64,000 bases of DNA from Nesterenkonia marinintestina. GTDB taxonomy: Bacteria; Actinomycetota; Actinomycetes; Actinomycetales; Micrococcaceae. The notes under the pieces are model-generated. The model was not told the origin of the DNA. It made no database searches and saw nothing but the letters and a program-made list of their open reading frames with translations. The stretch covers positions 248,001 through 312,000 of the forward strand of contig NZ_JAOEFD010000001.1 of NCBI RefSeq assembly GCF_025420485.1. The letters run 5' to 3'. Shown here piece by piece: positions 37,068-48,519 of the stretch; position 1 is the first letter of the stretch; the number at the start of each line of letters is the position of its first letter. The position numbers were made by a program, and so were the translations under genes.

Positions 37068-38534
37068 TCAGAGTCCCAGCGCGATCCCGTGGTCGGAGGG
37101 ACGCACCGGGGCCGGCAGGCGTGAGGAGCCCTCGAGGTACTCGTCGACCTCCTTGGCCGCCGCTCGGCCCTCAGCGATCGCCCACACCACCAGGGAGGCG
37201 CCGCGGCCGGCGTCGCCGACGACGAACACGCCCTCCCGGGTGGCCTGGTAGTCCTCCGTCCGGGTCACGTTCCCCCGCCGGTCGAATCCGAGGTCGAGCT
37301 GTTCGGTCAGCAGTTCCTGCTCCGGTCCGGTGAAGCCCAGGGCCAGCAGCACCAGGTCGGCGGGGATCTCCTCCTCCGTGCCGGGCTTCGGGCTGCGCGA
37401 GCCGTCCTCGTGGTACTCGGTCTCGGCGACCTTCAGCGCACGGACCCGACCGTTCTCGTCACCGAGGAACTCGACCGTCGACGCCAGGTACGTCCGTTCG
37501 CCGCCCTCCTCGTCGGCGCTGGTGACCTCCAGCACCTTGGGGTCCACCGGCCAGGGCTGGTGCTCGGGGCGCTCCTGGGGCGGCTCCACACCGATGGCCA
37601 GCGTGGTCACCGACTCGGCGCCGTGGCGATGTGCGGTGCCGATGCAGTCGGCGCCGGTGTCGCCGCCGCCGAGGATCACCACGTGGCGTCCCTCCCCGTG
37701 GATCTGGTCCGGCAGCTCGTCCCCGGCCAGGACCCGGTTGGACTGCACCAGGTACTCCATGGCGTAGTGGACCCCGGTCAGGCCTCGGCCCGGGATGGGC
37801 AGATCGCGCGGGACCATCGCTCCGGTGGCCGCCACCACGGCATCGTAGGAGTCGCACAGGGCGTCCCACGTGATGTCCTCGCCGACTGCGGTGGACGGGT
37901 AGAAGCGCGTCCCCTCGGCCTGCATCTGATCGATGCGGAAGTCGATGTGGTGCTTCTCCATCTTGAAGTCAGGGATGCCGTACCGCAGGAGTCCGCCGAG
38001 TCGGTCGTCGCGCTCGTACACGGCGACGGTGTGTCCGGCGCGGGTCAGCTGCTGAGCGGCGGCCAGTCCTGCGGGCCCCGACCCGACGACGGCGACGGTC
38101 TTGCCGGTGAGCCGCTTGGGCGGGACGGGTTCGACCCAGCCTCCCGCGATCGCCTCGTCGGCGATCTCCACCTCGGACTGCTTGATGGTGACCGCCGGCT
38201 GGTTGATGGCCAGCACGCAGGAGGTCTCACACGGTGCCGGGCAGATCCGCCCGGTGAACTCCGGGAAGTTGTTGGTCATGTGCAGGCGTCGGGAGGCCTC
38301 CTCCATCTGGTCGCGCCAGACGAGGTCGTTCCACTCGGGGATCAGGTTGCCCAGCGGGCAGCCCTGGTGGCAGAACGGGATGCCGCAGTCCATGCAGCGG
38401 CTGGCCTGGGTCTGGGTGACGCCTCTGTCCTGCCGCTCGTGGACCTCCTTGAAGTCCATGATGCGCACCGGGACCGGGCGCGAGGGGCGGGACCTGCGCT
38501 CACGGTGCTTGAGGAATCCGCGCGGGTCAGCCAT
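37068..38534 (-). CDS. gltD: Glutamate synthase small subunit
   Basis: GltD is the FAD-containing beta subunit that passes electrons from NADPH to GltB. The 488-residue protein has N-terminal iron-sulfur cysteines ([26 protein letters not shown]). The FAD-binding [15 protein letters not shown], the NADPH-binding [15 protein letters not shown] and the C-terminal [23 protein letters not shown] follow. It overlaps the gltB 3' end by 8 nt, so the two subunits are translated together. The next gene on this strand, pyk, is 121 nt away with its own promoter candidate. Confidence 0.97.
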   Translation of the reverse strand: MADPRGFLKHRERRSRPSRPVPVRIMDFKEVHERQDRGVTQTQASRCMDCGIPFCHQGCPLGNLIPEWNDLVWRDQMEEASRRLHMTNNFPEFTGRICPAPCETSCVLAINQPAVTIKQSEVEIADEAIAGGWVEPVPPKRLTGKTVAVVGSGPAGLAAAQQLTRAGHTVAVYERDDRLGGLLRYGIPDFKMEKHHIDFRIDQMQAEGTRFYPSTAVGEDITWDALCDSYDAVVAATGAMVPRDLPIPGRGLTGVHYAMEYLVQSNRVLAGDELPDQIHGEGRHVVILGGGDTGADCIGTAHRHGAESVTTLAIGVEPPQERPEHQPWPVDPKVLEVTSADEEGGERTYLASTVEFLGDENGRVRALKVAETEYHEDGSRSPKPGTEEEIPADLVLLALGFTGPEQELLTEQLDLGFDRRGNVTRTEDYQATREGVFVVGDAGRGASLVVWAIAEGRAAAKEVDEYLEGSSRLPAPVRPSDHGIALGL

Positions 38535-41500
38535 TGGTCACCTCCAGGATCCTCTGCCACGTGTCGTCGCCGTCGGGGTCCAGACCGGAGTCCATGGCCT
38601 CGGCGCGGGCCCGCAGCACGGCGTCGAAGTTGCGCGGGAGCACCTTGGTGAGCCGCGCGACGGTCTCGTCGGGGTCCTCCAGCAGGCGCGCGGCCAGCGG
38701 CGAACCGGTCTCCTCGGCGTGGCGGCGCAGCAGGTCGAGCACGATCTGCCGGTCCTCCTCGTCGAGCTCGGAGAACAGCAGGTCGTCGGCCGTCAGCGCC
38801 TGGGAGTTGACCCGGGAGGAGTCGAAGTCCAGCACGTAGGCCGTACCTCCGGACATCCCGGCGCCGAAGTTGCGCCCGGTGGGCCCCAGGATCAGCGCCT
38901 GTCCGCCGGTCATGTACTCGCAGCCGTGGTCGCCGATGCCCTCGACGACGGCGGTCGCTCCGGAGTTGCGGACCAGGAACCGTTCGCCGACGCGCCCGGA
39001 GATCAGCATCTCCCCCGAGGTGGCGCCGTAGCCCACCACGTTGCCCGCGATGGTGTTCTCCTCGGCGACCAGCGCAGCCGTCTCGTACGGACGTACGACG
39101 ATGCGTCCGCCGGAGAGTCCCTTGCCCACGTAGTCGTTGGCGTCGCCGGTGAGACGCAGGGTGACCCCGTGGGGGACGAAGGCGCCCAGGGACTGGCCGG
39201 CCTCGCCGACGAGGTCGACCTCGACGGTGTCGGTCTCCAGCTGGTCGAGCCCCTTGGCCTTGGTGATCTCGTGGCCCAGCATGGTGCCGACGGAGCGGTC
39301 GGTGTTGATGATCCGCCGCTCGACGCGCACGTGCTGTCCGTGTCGGATCGCCGACCGGGCGTCGTCGATGACGGACACGTCGAAGTGCTGCTCCAGCTCG
39401 TGGTCCTGGTCTGTGGTCCGACGCAGGGACCCGGCGACCTCCGGATCGTTCGGGTCGTAGCCGCCGAGCACGGAGTCCAGGTCCAGCCCCTCGGTCTTCC
39501 AGTGGCGGCGGGCCTCGTCGAAGTCCAGCGAGTCGATGTGTCCGATCGCCTCGTCCAGGCTGCGGAAGCCCAGTTCGGCGAGCAGCTCGCGGACCTCCTG
39601 GGCGATGAACTCGAAGAAGTTCACCACGTGGTCGGCCTGACCGGTGAAGCGGGCGCGCAGGGTGGGGTTCTGGGTGGCCACCCCCACCGGACAGGTGTCC
39701 AGGTGGCACACCCGCATCATGACGCACCCGGAGACCACCAGCGGCGCGGTCGCGAAGCCGTACTCCTCGGCGCCCAGCAGGGCGGCGATGACCACGTCGC
39801 GACCGGTCTTCAGCTGCCCGTCGACCTGGACGGTGACCCGTTCCCGCAGCCCGTTGAGCATCAGCGTCTGCTGCGTCTCGGCCAGCCCGAGCTCCCAGGG
39901 GGCGCCGGCGTGCTTCAGCGAGTTCAGCGGCGAGGCTCCGGTGCCGCCGTCGTGGCCGGAGATGAGCACCACGTCGGCCTTGGCCTTGGTGACCCCGGCG
40001 GCGACGGTGCCCACGCCCTTGAGCGAGACCAGTTTGACGTGGACCCGTGCCCCGGTGTTGGAGCGCTTGAGGTCGTAGATCAGCTGAGCCAGGTCTTCGA
40101 TGGAGTAGATGTCGTGGTGCGGCGGCGGGGAGACCAGGGAGACCCCGGGTGTGGAGTGCCGGGTCTCCGCGACCCACGGATAGACCTTCTTGCCCATCAG
40201 CTGACCGCCCTCGCCGGGCTTCGCCCCCTGGGCCATCTTGATCTGCAGGTCGTCGGCGTGCGTGAGGTACTGGCTGGTCACCCCGAACCGGCCGGAGGCG
40301 ATCTGCTTGATCGCCGAACGCCGCTCCGGATCCACCAGCCGCGCGGGATGTTCGCCGCCCTCGCCGGTGTTCGAGCGGCCGCCGAGGCGGTTCATCGCCA
40401 CGGCGAGCGTCTCGTGGGCCTCCTGGGAGATCGACCCGTAGCTCATCGCCCCGGTGTTGAAGCGTCGGACGATCTCGCTGACCGGTTCGACCTCCTGGAT
40501 CGGCACCGGTCGACGTGAGGGGCGCAGCCTCATCAGCCCGCGCAGGGTCATCAGCTCCTCGGTCTGGTCGTCGACCGCCCGGGTGTACTGCTTGAAGATG
40601 TCGTAGCGTCGGTGCTTCGTGGAGTGCTGGAGCTTGAACACCGTCTCCGGGTTGAACAGGTGCGGCGGGCCCTCCCGGCGCCACTGGTACTCGCCGCCGA
40701 CCTCCAGCTCGTCGCCGCGGCCCAGGTCGTTGCCGTCGGAGCTGTAGGCGTCGGCGTGCCGGCGTCGGACCTCCTCGGAGATCTCACCGAGTCCGACCCC
40801 GCCCATCGGTGAGTGCGTGCCGGAGAAGTACTGGTCCACCACGTTCTGCGCCAGGCCGACGGCTTCGAAGGTCTGGGCGCCGCAGTAGGAGGCGACCGTG
40901 GAGATGCCCATCTTGGACATGATCTTCAGCACGCCCTTGCCCAGGGCGCGGATGAGGTTCTCCACGGCCTGCTCCTGGGTGACGCCGGTGAGCTCTCCGC
41001 GGCGCACCATATCCTCCGCAGTCTCCATGGCCAGGTAGGGGTTCACCGCGGCGGCGCCGTACCCGATCAGGGCGGCGACGTGATGGACCTCGCGCACGTC
41101 GCCGGCCTCGACGACGAGTGAGGCACGGGTGCGGTTGGCGGACTTGAGCAGGTGATGATGGACCGCCGAGAGCAGCAGAAGGGACGGGATCGGCGCCCAC
41201 TGGGCGTTGGAGTCGCGGTCGGAGAGCACGATGTAGCCGACGCCGCGGTTCACCGCCGCCGAGACCTGCTCGCAGAGGTCGCGGATGCGCTGCCGCAGCT
41301 CCTCCTCGGTGCTCCCCACCCGATAGAGTCCGCGGACCTTCAGGGTGATCCGGTGTCCGTCCTCACGGATGTTGGACACCTTGGCGAGCTGGTCGTTGTC
41401 GATGACCGGGAAGTCCAGCGCGACCTGCCGGGCCCTGACCCGCCCGGGGGCGAGCAGGTTCCCGTTGGGGCCGAGGTGGATGCCCATCGAGGTGACGAGC

Positions 41501-43155
41501 TCCTCGCGGATGGCGTCCAGCGGCGGGTTGGTCACCTGGGCGAAGTTCTGCACGAAGTAGTCGAACAGCAGCCGAGGCCGCTCCGCCAGCACGGCGATCG
41601 GGGTGTCGGTCCCCATCGCGCCGAGCGGCTCGGCGCCGGAGGCCGCCATCGGACCGATGAGGATCTTCAGCTCCTCGTGGGTGTAGCCGAAGGTCTGCTG
41701 GCGCCGCCGCACCGAATCCCCGGGGTGCCGGACGTGCAGCCGCTCGGGCAGATCCTGAAGCTGGATGAGGTTCTCCTCGACCCACTCCTCCCAGGGCTCG
41801 GCGGAGGCCAGCGACTCCTTGATCTCCGAGTCCTCGATGATGCGTCCTTCGACGGTGTCCAGCAGGAACATCATGCCCGGGGCGACCCGGCCCTTCCGGA
41901 CCACGGTGGCGGGGTCGAGGTCGACCACGCCGACCTCCGAGGCCAGCACGACGAGCCCCTCGTCGGTGACCCAGTAGCGGGCCGGACGCAGCCCGTTGCG
42001 GTCCAGCACGGCGCCGACCTGGCGTCCGTCGGTGAAGGCGATCGCGGCCGGCCCGTCCCACGCCTCCATCAGCATCGCGTGGTAGTGGTAGAACGCCCGC
42101 AGCGCAGGGTCCATCGTCTCGTGGTTCTCCCAGGCCTCGGGGACCATCATGCGCATCGACTGGGCCAGCGGACGGCCCGAGAGCATCAGCAGCTCGGCCG
42201 CCTCGTCGAAGGCGGTGGAGTCCGAGGCCTCCGGCGTGCAGATCGGGTAGAGGAACTCGGGCGACTCCCCCAGGACCTCCCCGGACATCATGGACTGCCG
42301 TGCCCGCATCCAGTTGCGGTTGCCCTGCACGGTGTTGATCTCCCCGTTGTGGGCGATGTTGCGCAGCGGCTGGGCCAGCGGCCACGACGGGAACGTGTTG
42401 GTGGAGAACCGCGAGTGGACGATCCCGAGGGTGGTCTTGAACCGAGGATCCGAGAGGTCCGGGTAGAAGGGCTCCAGCTGCGCGGTGGTGAGCATCCCCT
42501 TATAGGTGATGGTCTTCGACGACAGGGAGGGGAAGTACGCGCCGAGCCGGTTCTGCGACCGCTTGCGCAGCCGCCAGGCGCGCTGGTCGAGAGTGCCCTC
42601 GGAGGAGTCCGCGTAGGACTTGGTCTCCTCGTCGGCGTCTCCGAGGAAGAGCTGGCTGAAGAACGGCATGGATCGGCGGGCCATCGCACCGATCATCGAG
42701 TCGTCGTACGGCACGTCGCGCCAGCCGAGGACCACCAGCCCCTGGTCGGCGGCCATCTCGGCCAGGGACTCGACCATGTCGGCCCGCTCCCCCGCGTCCT
42801 GGGGCAGGAAGCAGATGCCGACGACGTACTCACCGACGGCCGGGAGCTCGAAGTCCACCGCTGCTCGGAGGAACTCGTCGGGGATCTGGGTCAGCAGGCC
42901 CGCACCGTCCCCGGTCCCCGGCTCGGCGCCCACGGCGCCGCGATGCTCCAGCTTGCGCAGCGCGTGCAGGGCGTGTTCGACGATGTCATGGCCGGGCTCG
43001 CCGCGCAGGGTGGCGACGGCCGCCATGCCGCAGTTCTCGTGCTCGTGGGCGGGGTCGTAGAGGCCGGCCTTCTCCGGGAACGCCGCGAAGCGACGGTAGG
43101 GGCTCTGCACCTCCGGGGCGCTCTGAGCCTCTGCGGTCAGCACGTGCTCGGACAT
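38527..43155 (-). CDS. gltB: Glutamate synthase large subunit
   Basis: GltB makes two glutamates from glutamine and 2-oxoglutarate, the main nitrogen-assimilation reaction feeding the aminotransferases encoded here. The 1542-residue protein has a class II glutamine amidotransferase domain whose nucleophile is expected to be Cys42 (HENCGMAAV) after removal of a 41-residue propeptide. A central domain, the FMN/2-oxoglutarate synthase domain ([19 protein letters not shown]; 3Fe-4S cysteines in [15 protein letters not shown]) and the C-terminal beta-helix ([20 protein letters not shown]) follow. AGGA lies 7-8 nt before the ATG. It forms an operon with gltD. Confidence 0.98.
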   Translation of the reverse strand: MSEHVLTAEAQSAPEVQSPYRRFAAFPEKAGLYDPAHEHENCGMAAVATLRGEPGHDIVEHALHALRKLEHRGAVGAEPGTGDGAGLLTQIPDEFLRAAVDFELPAVGEYVVGICFLPQDAGERADMVESLAEMAADQGLVVLGWRDVPYDDSMIGAMARRSMPFFSQLFLGDADEETKSYADSSEGTLDQRAWRLRKRSQNRLGAYFPSLSSKTITYKGMLTTAQLEPFYPDLSDPRFKTTLGIVHSRFSTNTFPSWPLAQPLRNIAHNGEINTVQGNRNWMRARQSMMSGEVLGESPEFLYPICTPEASDSTAFDEAAELLMLSGRPLAQSMRMMVPEAWENHETMDPALRAFYHYHAMLMEAWDGPAAIAFTDGRQVGAVLDRNGLRPARYWVTDEGLVVLASEVGVVDLDPATVVRKGRVAPGMMFLLDTVEGRIIEDSEIKESLASAEPWEEWVEENLIQLQDLPERLHVRHPGDSVRRRQQTFGYTHEELKILIGPMAASGAEPLGAMGTDTPIAVLAERPRLLFDYFVQNFAQVTNPPLDAIREELVTSMGIHLGPNGNLLAPGRVRARQVALDFPVIDNDQLAKVSNIREDGHRITLKVRGLYRVGSTEEELRQRIRDLCEQVSAAVNRGVGYIVLSDRDSNAQWAPIPSLLLLSAVHHHLLKSANRTRASLVVEAGDVREVHHVAALIGYGAAAVNPYLAMETAEDMVRRGELTGVTQEQAVENLIRALGKGVLKIMSKMGISTVASYCGAQTFEAVGLAQNVVDQYFSGTHSPMGGVGLGEISEEVRRRHADAYSSDGNDLGRGDELEVGGEYQWRREGPPHLFNPETVFKLQHSTKHRRYDIFKQYTRAVDDQTEELMTLRGLMRLRPSRRPVPIQEVEPVSEIVRRFNTGAMSYGSISQEAHETLAVAMNRLGGRSNTGEGGEHPARLVDPERRSAIKQIASGRFGVTSQYLTHADDLQIKMAQGAKPGEGGQLMGKKVYPWVAETRHSTPGVSLVSPPPHHDIYSIEDLAQLIYDLKRSNTGARVHVKLVSLKGVGTVAAGVTKAKADVVLISGHDGGTGASPLNSLKHAGAPWELGLAETQQTLMLNGLRERVTVQVDGQLKTGRDVVIAALLGAEEYGFATAPLVVSGCVMMRVCHLDTCPVGVATQNPTLRARFTGQADHVVNFFEFIAQEVRELLAELGFRSLDEAIGHIDSLDFDEARRHWKTEGLDLDSVLGGYDPNDPEVAGSLRRTTDQDHELEQHFDVSVIDDARSAIRHGQHVRVERRIINTDRSVGTMLGHEITKAKGLDQLETDTVEVDLVGEAGQSLGAFVPHGVTLRLTGDANDYVGKGLSGGRIVVRPYETAALVAEENTIAGNVVGYGATSGEMLISGRVGERFLVRNSGATAVVEGIGDHGCEYMTGGQALILGPTGRNFGAGMSGGTAYVLDFDSSRVNSQALTADDLLFSELDEEDRQIVLDLLRRHAEETGSPLAARLLEDPDETVARLTKVLPRNFDAVLRARAEAMDSGLDPDGDDTWQRILEVTNG

Positions 43156-43251
43156 GGCAGGTTCCTTCCCCGCGGTCGGCGCGGTCGACGGGAGGAGACG
43201 TCTTCGGCTCCGGGGACGGATGTGCTCCGCAGCTCGAGGCTGATGACGACA

Positions 43252-43269
43252 CCCCTCGGGTGCGAGGGG
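43252..43269 (-). promoter_or_regulatory. Small hairpin upstream of gltB
   Basis: CCCCTCG and CGAGGGG form a 7-bp stem with a GGTG loop about 100 nt before gltB, followed on the minus strand by TGTCGTCATC. It lies in the probable 5' leader. A regulatory role is only a possibility. Confidence 0.35.
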
Positions 43270-43338
43270 CGGGCGGTGCGCCGCCGGTGAGGGCGACCGC
43301 CGGGGAGCTCAGCGGGTGGGCTGCTCGGGAGACCATCC

Positions 43339-43363
43339 TTGCGCCGGCACCGTGCCGGCGCAA
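43339..43363 (-). terminator. Hairpin at the end of the his-trp-lgt run
   Basis: A perfect 11-bp inverted repeat (TTGCGCCGGCA and complement) with a 3-nt loop lies 8 nt after the lgt stop. It is a symmetric GC-rich stem without a long U-tract. It is the best candidate for ending the long transcript that includes trp and lgt. Confidence 0.65.
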
Positions 43364-43371
43364 ATCTCATC

Positions 43372-44448
43372 TCAGGATGTGGAACGGCCCCGGCCCCCGG
43401 TGAGGTGCTCACCGCTCTGTTCCCCAGTGGTCCCGTCGGCGTCCTCGTCGGCGTCCTCGTCGGTCTTCTCCTCGATCTCTCGGTCGGCATCGTCAGCGGT
43501 CTCGTCGGCCGGCCCGTCGACGTCCTCCGCGGCCGACCGGTCCTGCGGGAGTCGCTCAGGCGCGTCGGGACGGTAGATCTCCGCCTCCTCGGCCCGTCCG
43601 GCCGCCGTCCGCGGCCGACGGGACCAGAGCAGCAGGATCATCACCACCGCCACGGCGAACAGGAGCAGGGAGATCCACATATTCAGCCGCCACGAGACTC
43701 CGAAGAGGCTGATCCACTGGGTGGACTTGTCGAGCTCGTCGATGCGCAGGGACTCGATCCAGAAGCGACCCAGCGAGTAGTAGGCCACATAGGTCCAGGT
43801 CAGGAGACCCGCCTTGACCTGGAACCGCCGATACAGCAGCAGCAGTCCGACCACGCCCAGCAGGTTCCAGACGCTCTCATAGAGGAACGTCGGGTGGAAG
43901 AGGGTGGCCTCCGACATGTGTCGGACGGCGCTGACCCGGGACTCGGGGTCCACGTTCAGTCCCCACGGCAGGTCGGTGGGGCGACCGTAGAGCTCCTGGT
44001 TGAAGTAGTTGCCCCAGCGGCCCACCGCCTGGGCGAGCAGCACGCCCGGGACGACCGCGTCGGTGAAGGCCGGGAACTTCATCCCGTAGCGGCGGCAGCC
44101 GATCCACACGCCGACCGCGCCCAGGATCACCGCGCCGATGATGCCGAGGCCGCCCAGCCAGATCTGGGGTATCCGGGAGATGTCGCCCCCCTCCCCGAAG
44201 TACGCGTCCGGCGAGGTGATGACGTGGTAGAGGCGCCCGCCGACGATGCCCAGCAGCACGGCCCAGATGCCGGCGTCGAGGACGTTCTCCGGCCGTCCGC
44301 CGCGGGAGGTCCAGAGGCGACGGGTCAGCAGGACCGCGAGCGCGATGCCCACGGCGATGCAGAGTCCGTACATGGTCAGCCGGAACGGACCGACGACGTC
44401 GACGCCTTCGAAGGGCGGCGCCGGGATGCCTGCGGCGATGTGGAGCAC
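43372..44448 (-). CDS. lgt: Prolipoprotein diacylglyceryl transferase
   Basis: Lgt transfers diacylglycerol from phosphatidylglycerol to the lipobox cysteine of prolipoproteins, such as the DUF3515 protein of this window. The 358-residue protein has about seven membrane helices and the diagnostic GGRLYHVI and GRWGNYFNQELYGRP. HPTFLYESVWNL and SLGRFWIESLR also match. The last 70 residues are a hydrophilic, very acidic cytoplasmic tail, common in actinobacterial Lgt. The start is a GTG at 44448 with AGAGGA just upstream. It follows trpA after 48 nt, the same order as in mycobacteria. Confidence 0.96.
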   Translation of the reverse strand: MLHIAAGIPAPPFEGVDVVGPFRLTMYGLCIAVGIALAVLLTRRLWTSRGGRPENVLDAGIWAVLLGIVGGRLYHVITSPDAYFGEGGDISRIPQIWLGGLGIIGAVILGAVGVWIGCRRYGMKFPAFTDAVVPGVLLAQAVGRWGNYFNQELYGRPTDLPWGLNVDPESRVSAVRHMSEATLFHPTFLYESVWNLLGVVGLLLLYRRFQVKAGLLTWTYVAYYSLGRFWIESLRIDELDKSTQWISLFGVSWRLNMWISLLLFAVAVVMILLLWSRRPRTAAGRAEEAEIYRPDAPERLPQDRSAAEDVDGPADETADDADREIEEKTDEDADEDADGTTGEQSGEHLTGGRGRSTS

Positions 44449-44496
44449 GGTGTCCTCTCGGTTCGGGGCGGGATCTCCGTCGCGGAGTCCCTCAGG

Positions 44497-45300
44497 TCAG
44501 TCGCGGCCCTCTCGGCCGGAGAGTTCGGCCGCGAGGCGGCCCACGGCCTCGGGGCCGCCGTCGCGCAGGGCGGCCACCAGGGCGGTGCCGACGATGACGC
44601 CGTCGGCGTAGCGGCCGATCTCCTCGACGTGCCGCCGGGCGGAGACGCCCAGGCCGACGCACACGCGGGGGGCGCCGGCGCCGTGCGCCGCGGCCACCAC
44701 CCGTTCGGCGGCGTCCGAGACGCTGGACCGGGCACCGGTGACCCCCATCAGGGAGACCCCGTAGACGAAGCCCCGGGTGGCCTCGACGATGCGGGCCACC
44801 CGCTCCGGCGACGAGGTCGGCGCGGTCAGGAAGACCCGGTCGAGGCCGTAGCGGTCGGTGGCCTCGAGCCAGGGCCGGGCCTCGTCGGGGGTCAGGTCCG
44901 GGGTGATCGCCCCGGCGCCCCCGGCCTCGGCCAGCCGACGGGCGAACTCGTCGGGGCCCATGCGGTCGATGATGTTCCAGTACGTCATCACCAGCACCGC
45001 GGCATCGGTCTTCGCGGCGACGGCGGCGACGATCTCGAAGACCTCGTCGATGCGGAATCCGCGGCCGAGCACCTCCGAGGTGGCCTGCTGGATGACGGGC
45101 CCGTCCATGACCGGGTCGGAGTAGGGGATCCCGATCTCGATGACGTCGGCCCCGTTCTCGGCCAGCGCGACGGCGGCGGCGATCGACGAGTCACGGTCGG
45201 GGTATCCGGCGGGCAGGTACCCGATGAACGCCGTGCGGCCGGCGGCGCGTGCGGCCTCTATGGCCTCGGCGGTCCGCGAGGTCGTGGGCTGCGCACTCAT
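44497..45300 (-). CDS. trpA: Tryptophan synthase alpha subunit
   Basis: TrpA cleaves indole-3-glycerol phosphate and channels indole to TrpB. The 267-residue TIM-barrel protein has [11 protein letters not shown], the catalytic glutamate in [16 protein letters not shown] (with the catalytic aspartate in DPVMDG) and [29 protein letters not shown] and the phosphate-binding GVIVGTALV complete the set. The ATG overlaps the trpB stop (ATGA), giving strict coupling of the two subunits of the alpha2-beta2 enzyme. Confidence 0.97.
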   Translation of the reverse strand: MSAQPTTSRTAEAIEAARAAGRTAFIGYLPAGYPDRDSSIAAAVALAENGADVIEIGIPYSDPVMDGPVIQQATSEVLGRGFRIDEVFEIVAAVAAKTDAAVLVMTYWNIIDRMGPDEFARRLAEAGGAGAITPDLTPDEARPWLEATDRYGLDRVFLTAPTSSPERVARIVEATRGFVYGVSLMGVTGARSSVSDAAERVVAAAHGAGAPRVCVGLGVSARRHVEEIGRYADGVIVGTALVAALRDGGPEAVGRLAAELSGREGRD

Positions 45301-46586
45301 GCCTGGACTCCCGTCTGGGGAGCGTCCCCGGTCTCGTCGGTCGGATCGTTCTCCTGTCCGGGCAGGAGCCCGAACCAGTCGGCGGCCGTGGCCACGTCCT
45401 TGTCCCCCCGTCCGGACAGGCTGATGAGGATGATCCGTTCGGCCGCCGCGTCGGCGTCCTCCGCCGTCCAGGCGGCAGAGAGGCGCCCGGCTCCGGCCAG
45501 CGCGTGGGCCGACTCGATCGCCGGGATGATGCCCTCGGTGCGGCACAGCGACTCGAAGGCCCTCATGCACTCGGCGTCGGTGACCGGCTCATAGGTGACC
45601 CTGCCGACGTCTGCCAGGTGGGCGTGCTCGGGACCCACAGAGGGGTAGTCCAGGCCTGCTGAGATCGAGTGGGAGTCCACGGTCTGCCCGTCCTCGTCCT
45701 GCATGAGGAAGGAGCGGGCGCCGTGCAGCACCCCGGACCGGCCCAGGGTGATCGCCGCGGCGTGGCGTCCGCTCTCCACCCCGTCCCCCCCGGCCTCGTA
45801 GCCGTACAGCGCGACGTCGTCGTCGAGGAAGGCGTGGAAGATCCCGATGGCGTTGGAACCGCCTCCTACGCAGGCGGCGACGGCGTCGGGCAGCCTCCCC
45901 TGAGTGTCGAGGAGCTGGGCCCGGGCCTCGTCGCCGATCACCTCGTGGAAGTGGCGGACCATCGACGGAAACGGGTGCGGCCCGGCCACGGTGCCGAGCA
46001 GGTAGTGGGTGTTCTCCACGGAGGCGACCCAGTCGCGCAGCGCCTCGTTGATCGCGTCCTTCAGCGTCTGTGCGCCGTTCTCCACGGGGACGACGGTTGC
46101 GCCGAGCAGGTTCATCCGCGCCACGTTGAGCGCCTGTCGGCGGGTGTCCTCGGCGCCCATGTAGATCACGCACTCCATACCCATCAGGGCGGCGGCGGTG
46201 GCCGTGGCGACACCGTGCTGGCCGGCTCCGGTCTCGGCGATGAGGCGGGTCTTGCCCATCCGGCGCGCGATCAGCGCCTGACCGAGCACGTTGTTGATCT
46301 TGTGCGATCCGGTGTGGTTGAGGTCCTCCCGCTTGAGGAACATCCGGGCCGCACCGTGCTCGCCGGCGAAGCGCGGCACCTCGGTGATCAGCGAGGGCCG
46401 TCCGGTGTAGTCCCGGCACAGGCGCAGATACTCGGCGGCGAAGTCCTCGTCCTCGCGCGCCGCCCGGAAGGCCTCGTCGAGCTCGTCCAGGGCGGCGACC
46501 AGCGACTCGGGCATCCACCGTCCGCCGAAGCGGCCGAAGTACGGTCCGGCGGCATGGCGGTGGGAGACGGACTCGGTCTCAGACAT
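45297..46586 (-). CDS. trpB: Tryptophan synthase beta subunit
   Basis: TrpB condenses indole with serine using PLP. The 429-residue protein shows [16 protein letters not shown], the PLP lysine in [10 protein letters not shown] and [18 protein letters not shown]. The phosphate-binding [10 protein letters not shown] and SVGPEHAHL follow. The ATG at 46586 is preferred because AGGAG lies 7 nt upstream. A GTG at 46619 overlapping the trpC stop would add 11 residues and is possible. Serine for this reaction is made via SerA, encoded in the same window. Confidence 0.96.
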   Translation of the reverse strand: MSETESVSHRHAAGPYFGRFGGRWMPESLVAALDELDEAFRAAREDEDFAAEYLRLCRDYTGRPSLITEVPRFAGEHGAARMFLKREDLNHTGSHKINNVLGQALIARRMGKTRLIAETGAGQHGVATATAAALMGMECVIYMGAEDTRRQALNVARMNLLGATVVPVENGAQTLKDAINEALRDWVASVENTHYLLGTVAGPHPFPSMVRHFHEVIGDEARAQLLDTQGRLPDAVAACVGGGSNAIGIFHAFLDDDVALYGYEAGGDGVESGRHAAAITLGRSGVLHGARSFLMQDEDGQTVDSHSISAGLDYPSVGPEHAHLADVGRVTYEPVTDAECMRAFESLCRTEGIIPAIESAHALAGAGRLSAAWTAEDADAAAERIILISLSGRGDKDVATAADWFGLLPGQENDPTDETGDAPQTGVQA

Positions 46587-46615
46587 CGGGGCTCTCCTGT
46601 CGGGATGGGCCGGAG

Positions 46616-47419
46616 TCACCGGCCGCGCGAGGCCGCGCGGAACCGACGCACCGCGGCCGTGGGGTCTCCGTCACGGACCAGAGCTTCGCCGACCAGCACG
46701 GCGTCGGCACCGTCGCGCGCATAGTCGGCCACGACGCCGGGGCCGTCGACTCCGGACTCGGCCACACGGACGACGTCGTCGGGCAGGTGCCGCGCCATCG
46801 CGGCGTAGTGGGAGACGTCGACGTCGAGGGTCTTCAGGTTCCGCACGTTGACCCCGACGATGCGCGCGCCGACGTCGACCGCCTGGGCGATCTCCTCCTC
46901 GGTGTGCGCCTCGACCAGCGCCTCCATCCCCAGCTCGCGGGTCAGTCCCAGATAGTGGGCCAGTTCGTCCCGCTCCAGGGCTGCGACGATGAGCAGCACG
47001 AGGTCCGCACCGTAGGCCCGCGCCTCGTAGAACTGGTACTCGTCGACCATGAAGTCCTTGCGCAGCACGGGCACGTCGACGGCCGCGCGGACGGCGTCGA
47101 GGTCGCCGAGCGAGCCGCGGAAGCGGCGACGTTCGGTGAGCACGCTGATCGCGGAGGCGCCTCCGTCCCGGTACGAACGGGCCAGCTCGGCCGGGTCGGG
47201 GATGTCGCCCAGCTCCCCCTTCGACGGGGAGGCCCGCTTGACCTCGGCGATGATGCGGACTCCGGCGCCGTCTCCGCGTCCCCCACGCAGCGCGGCCAGG
47301 GCGTCGAGCGGGGCGGCGGCCGCGGCGGCCCGCGCCTCCATCTCCCGCTGCGGGCTCTCCGCGCGGGTCTGCTCGAGGTCCTCGCGGACTCCCTCGATGA
47401 TGCTGCCGAGTACGGTCAT
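46616..47419 (-). CDS. trpC: Indole-3-glycerol phosphate synthase
   Basis: TrpC closes the indole ring, decarboxylating CdRP to indole-3-glycerol phosphate. The 267-residue TIM barrel has [15 protein letters not shown] (catalytic lysine region), [14 protein letters not shown] and [27 protein letters not shown] and the phosphate-binding [10 protein letters not shown]...[11 protein letters not shown] complete the pattern. It is a monofunctional enzyme with no fused TrpF. It lies between the HGxxPAAW membrane gene (7 nt) and trpB. trpD, trpG and a priA/trpF function must be elsewhere. Confidence 0.96.
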   Translation of the reverse strand: MTVLGSIIEGVREDLEQTRAESPQREMEARAAAAAAPLDALAALRGGRGDGAGVRIIAEVKRASPSKGELGDIPDPAELARSYRDGGASAISVLTERRRFRGSLGDLDAVRAAVDVPVLRKDFMVDEYQFYEARAYGADLVLLIVAALERDELAHYLGLTRELGMEALVEAHTEEEIAQAVDVGARIVGVNVRNLKTLDVDVSHYAAMARHLPDDVVRVAESGVDGPGVVADYARDGADAVLVGEALVRDGDPTAAVRRFRAASRGR

Positions 47420-47426
47420 CCGGACG

Positions 47427-47771
47427 TCAGGAGTCCAGGTGTGTGGTGGCGGGCCCGCGGTGGGACCGAGGGTCGTCGCCGCGGCGGAGGACGGCCTCGG
47501 AGTCCATCTCGACCCCGTAGCCCATCCGCTTCATGACCATGCCGATGATCAGGGCGACGGGGATCAGGGCGATGCCGATCCAGGCCATGACCCAGCTCTC
47601 CGCGATCAGCGACAGACCGATGAGGAGGGAGCCCAGGACCACGGTGGCGCACAGGGCCCAGGCGGCCGGTGTGGATCCGTGGCCGACGTGGTCGTAGTGG
47701 ATGAAGGCGTCGGCCTCTCCGCCGGTCGTCTGCTGCTCGACGTCGACGTGCTGGGGGGCGGTGCTGCTCAT
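47427..47771 (-). CDS. HGxxPAAW-family small membrane protein
   Basis: This 114-residue protein of unknown function has the family signature HGSTPAAW near residues 31-38, followed by two membrane helices separated by a short loop. A basic/polar C-terminal tail ends the protein. HGxxPAAW proteins are conserved in Micrococcales and related actinobacteria next to trpC. AGAGGA lies 5-6 nt before the ATG. The 136-nt stretch between it and the next gene upstream (47772-47907) shows no gene or clear terminator. Confidence 0.85.
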   Translation of the reverse strand: MSSTAPQHVDVEQQTTGGEADAFIHYDHVGHGSTPAAWALCATVVLGSLLIGLSLIAESWVMAWIGIALIPVALIIGMVMKRMGYGVEMDSEAVLRRGDDPRSHRGPATTHLDS

Positions 47772-47907
47772 CGGTTTCCTCTCTGGCGCCGGATACGTCC
47801 TGCGGACTCCCATTCTGCCACGTGGGTGGCCCCGCCCGGCCAAGGTGTCGGGCCGATGTGTTGGGCTCAGGTGTGGGGAACGTCTCTCGGGTGGGAGCTC
47901 GTCGTAC

Positions 47908-48519
47908 TCAGGGGCCCGTGCGCCCCTCCGTCGGATCCTCACCGGCGGAGAGCCCGTCCCACAGGTCGAACTCGTCCGCCTCGTCCGCGGCTGCGTCGCC
48001 CTCGGGCTCCCCTTCGCCCGGCCCCGGGGCGGCCGAGGCCTGCGAGTCGTAGCGCCGGGACTCCTCCCATCGGGAGGAGCCCAGCAGCAGGACCAGGGCG
48101 GCGGCGAGCAGCAGGACCGAGGCCGCGAGGGCCGCCCACACGGCAGGCGCCAGCTCATAGGACTGCGCCTGTTCCGTGGTACCGGTGACTTCGCCCAATG
48201 CGGCCAGTGAGGCCTCTTCGGGTTCGAGGATCACCTGCAGGACCGACCAGCCGGAGACGACGGCGGCGCCGACCATGAGCAGACCGATGATCAACCGAGC
48301 GACGCGGCGTGCGATCGTCACCGCCACCGCGCCCGCCAGCACGACCAGCCCCATGGCGGCCACGCCCTGGGCGATGTCCGAACCGGCGATCTCCACCGAC
48401 TGCAGGGCGGAGGTCTCACCGAGTCCGGAGGCGCGGACCCAGGTCTGTGTGGTGGTCAGCAGCAGGACGATGCCCGCGAGCAGAGCGGCGAGCACCACGG
48501 TGCGGCGGCTGAGGCGCAT
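47908..48519 (-). CDS. Trp operon-associated membrane protein
   Basis: This 203-residue protein has four predicted membrane helices. The N-terminal helix starts MRLSRRTVVLAALLAGIVLLL, two helices lie in the middle, and the last is before a long acidic tail. It corresponds to the conserved actinobacterial protein lying between trpE and trpC (mycobacterial Rv1610-like, annotated as tryptophan-associated transmembrane protein). Its role is not established; transport or membrane tethering of the pathway has been only guessed at. The ATG overlaps the trpE stop (TGATG). Confidence 0.85.
   Translation of the reverse strand: MRLSRRTVVLAALLAGIVLLLTTTQTWVRASGLGETSALQSVEIAGSDIAQGVAAMGLVVLAGAVAVTIARRVARLIIGLLMVGAAVVSGWSVLQVILEPEEASLAALGEVTGTTEQAQSYELAPAVWAALAASVLLLAAALVLLLGSSRWEESRRYDSQASAAPGPGEGEPEGDAAADEADEFDLWDGLSAGEDPTEGRTGP

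Noticed and set aside
38101-40518. Long open frames antisense to gltB and other genes (for example 38101-40518, 41152-43290 and 53092-55713)
   Set aside because: At this GC content, long antisense frames arise from codon bias. The products are low-complexity (Arg/Pro/His/Gly-rich), match no family I recognise and overlap clearly functional genes on the other strand.
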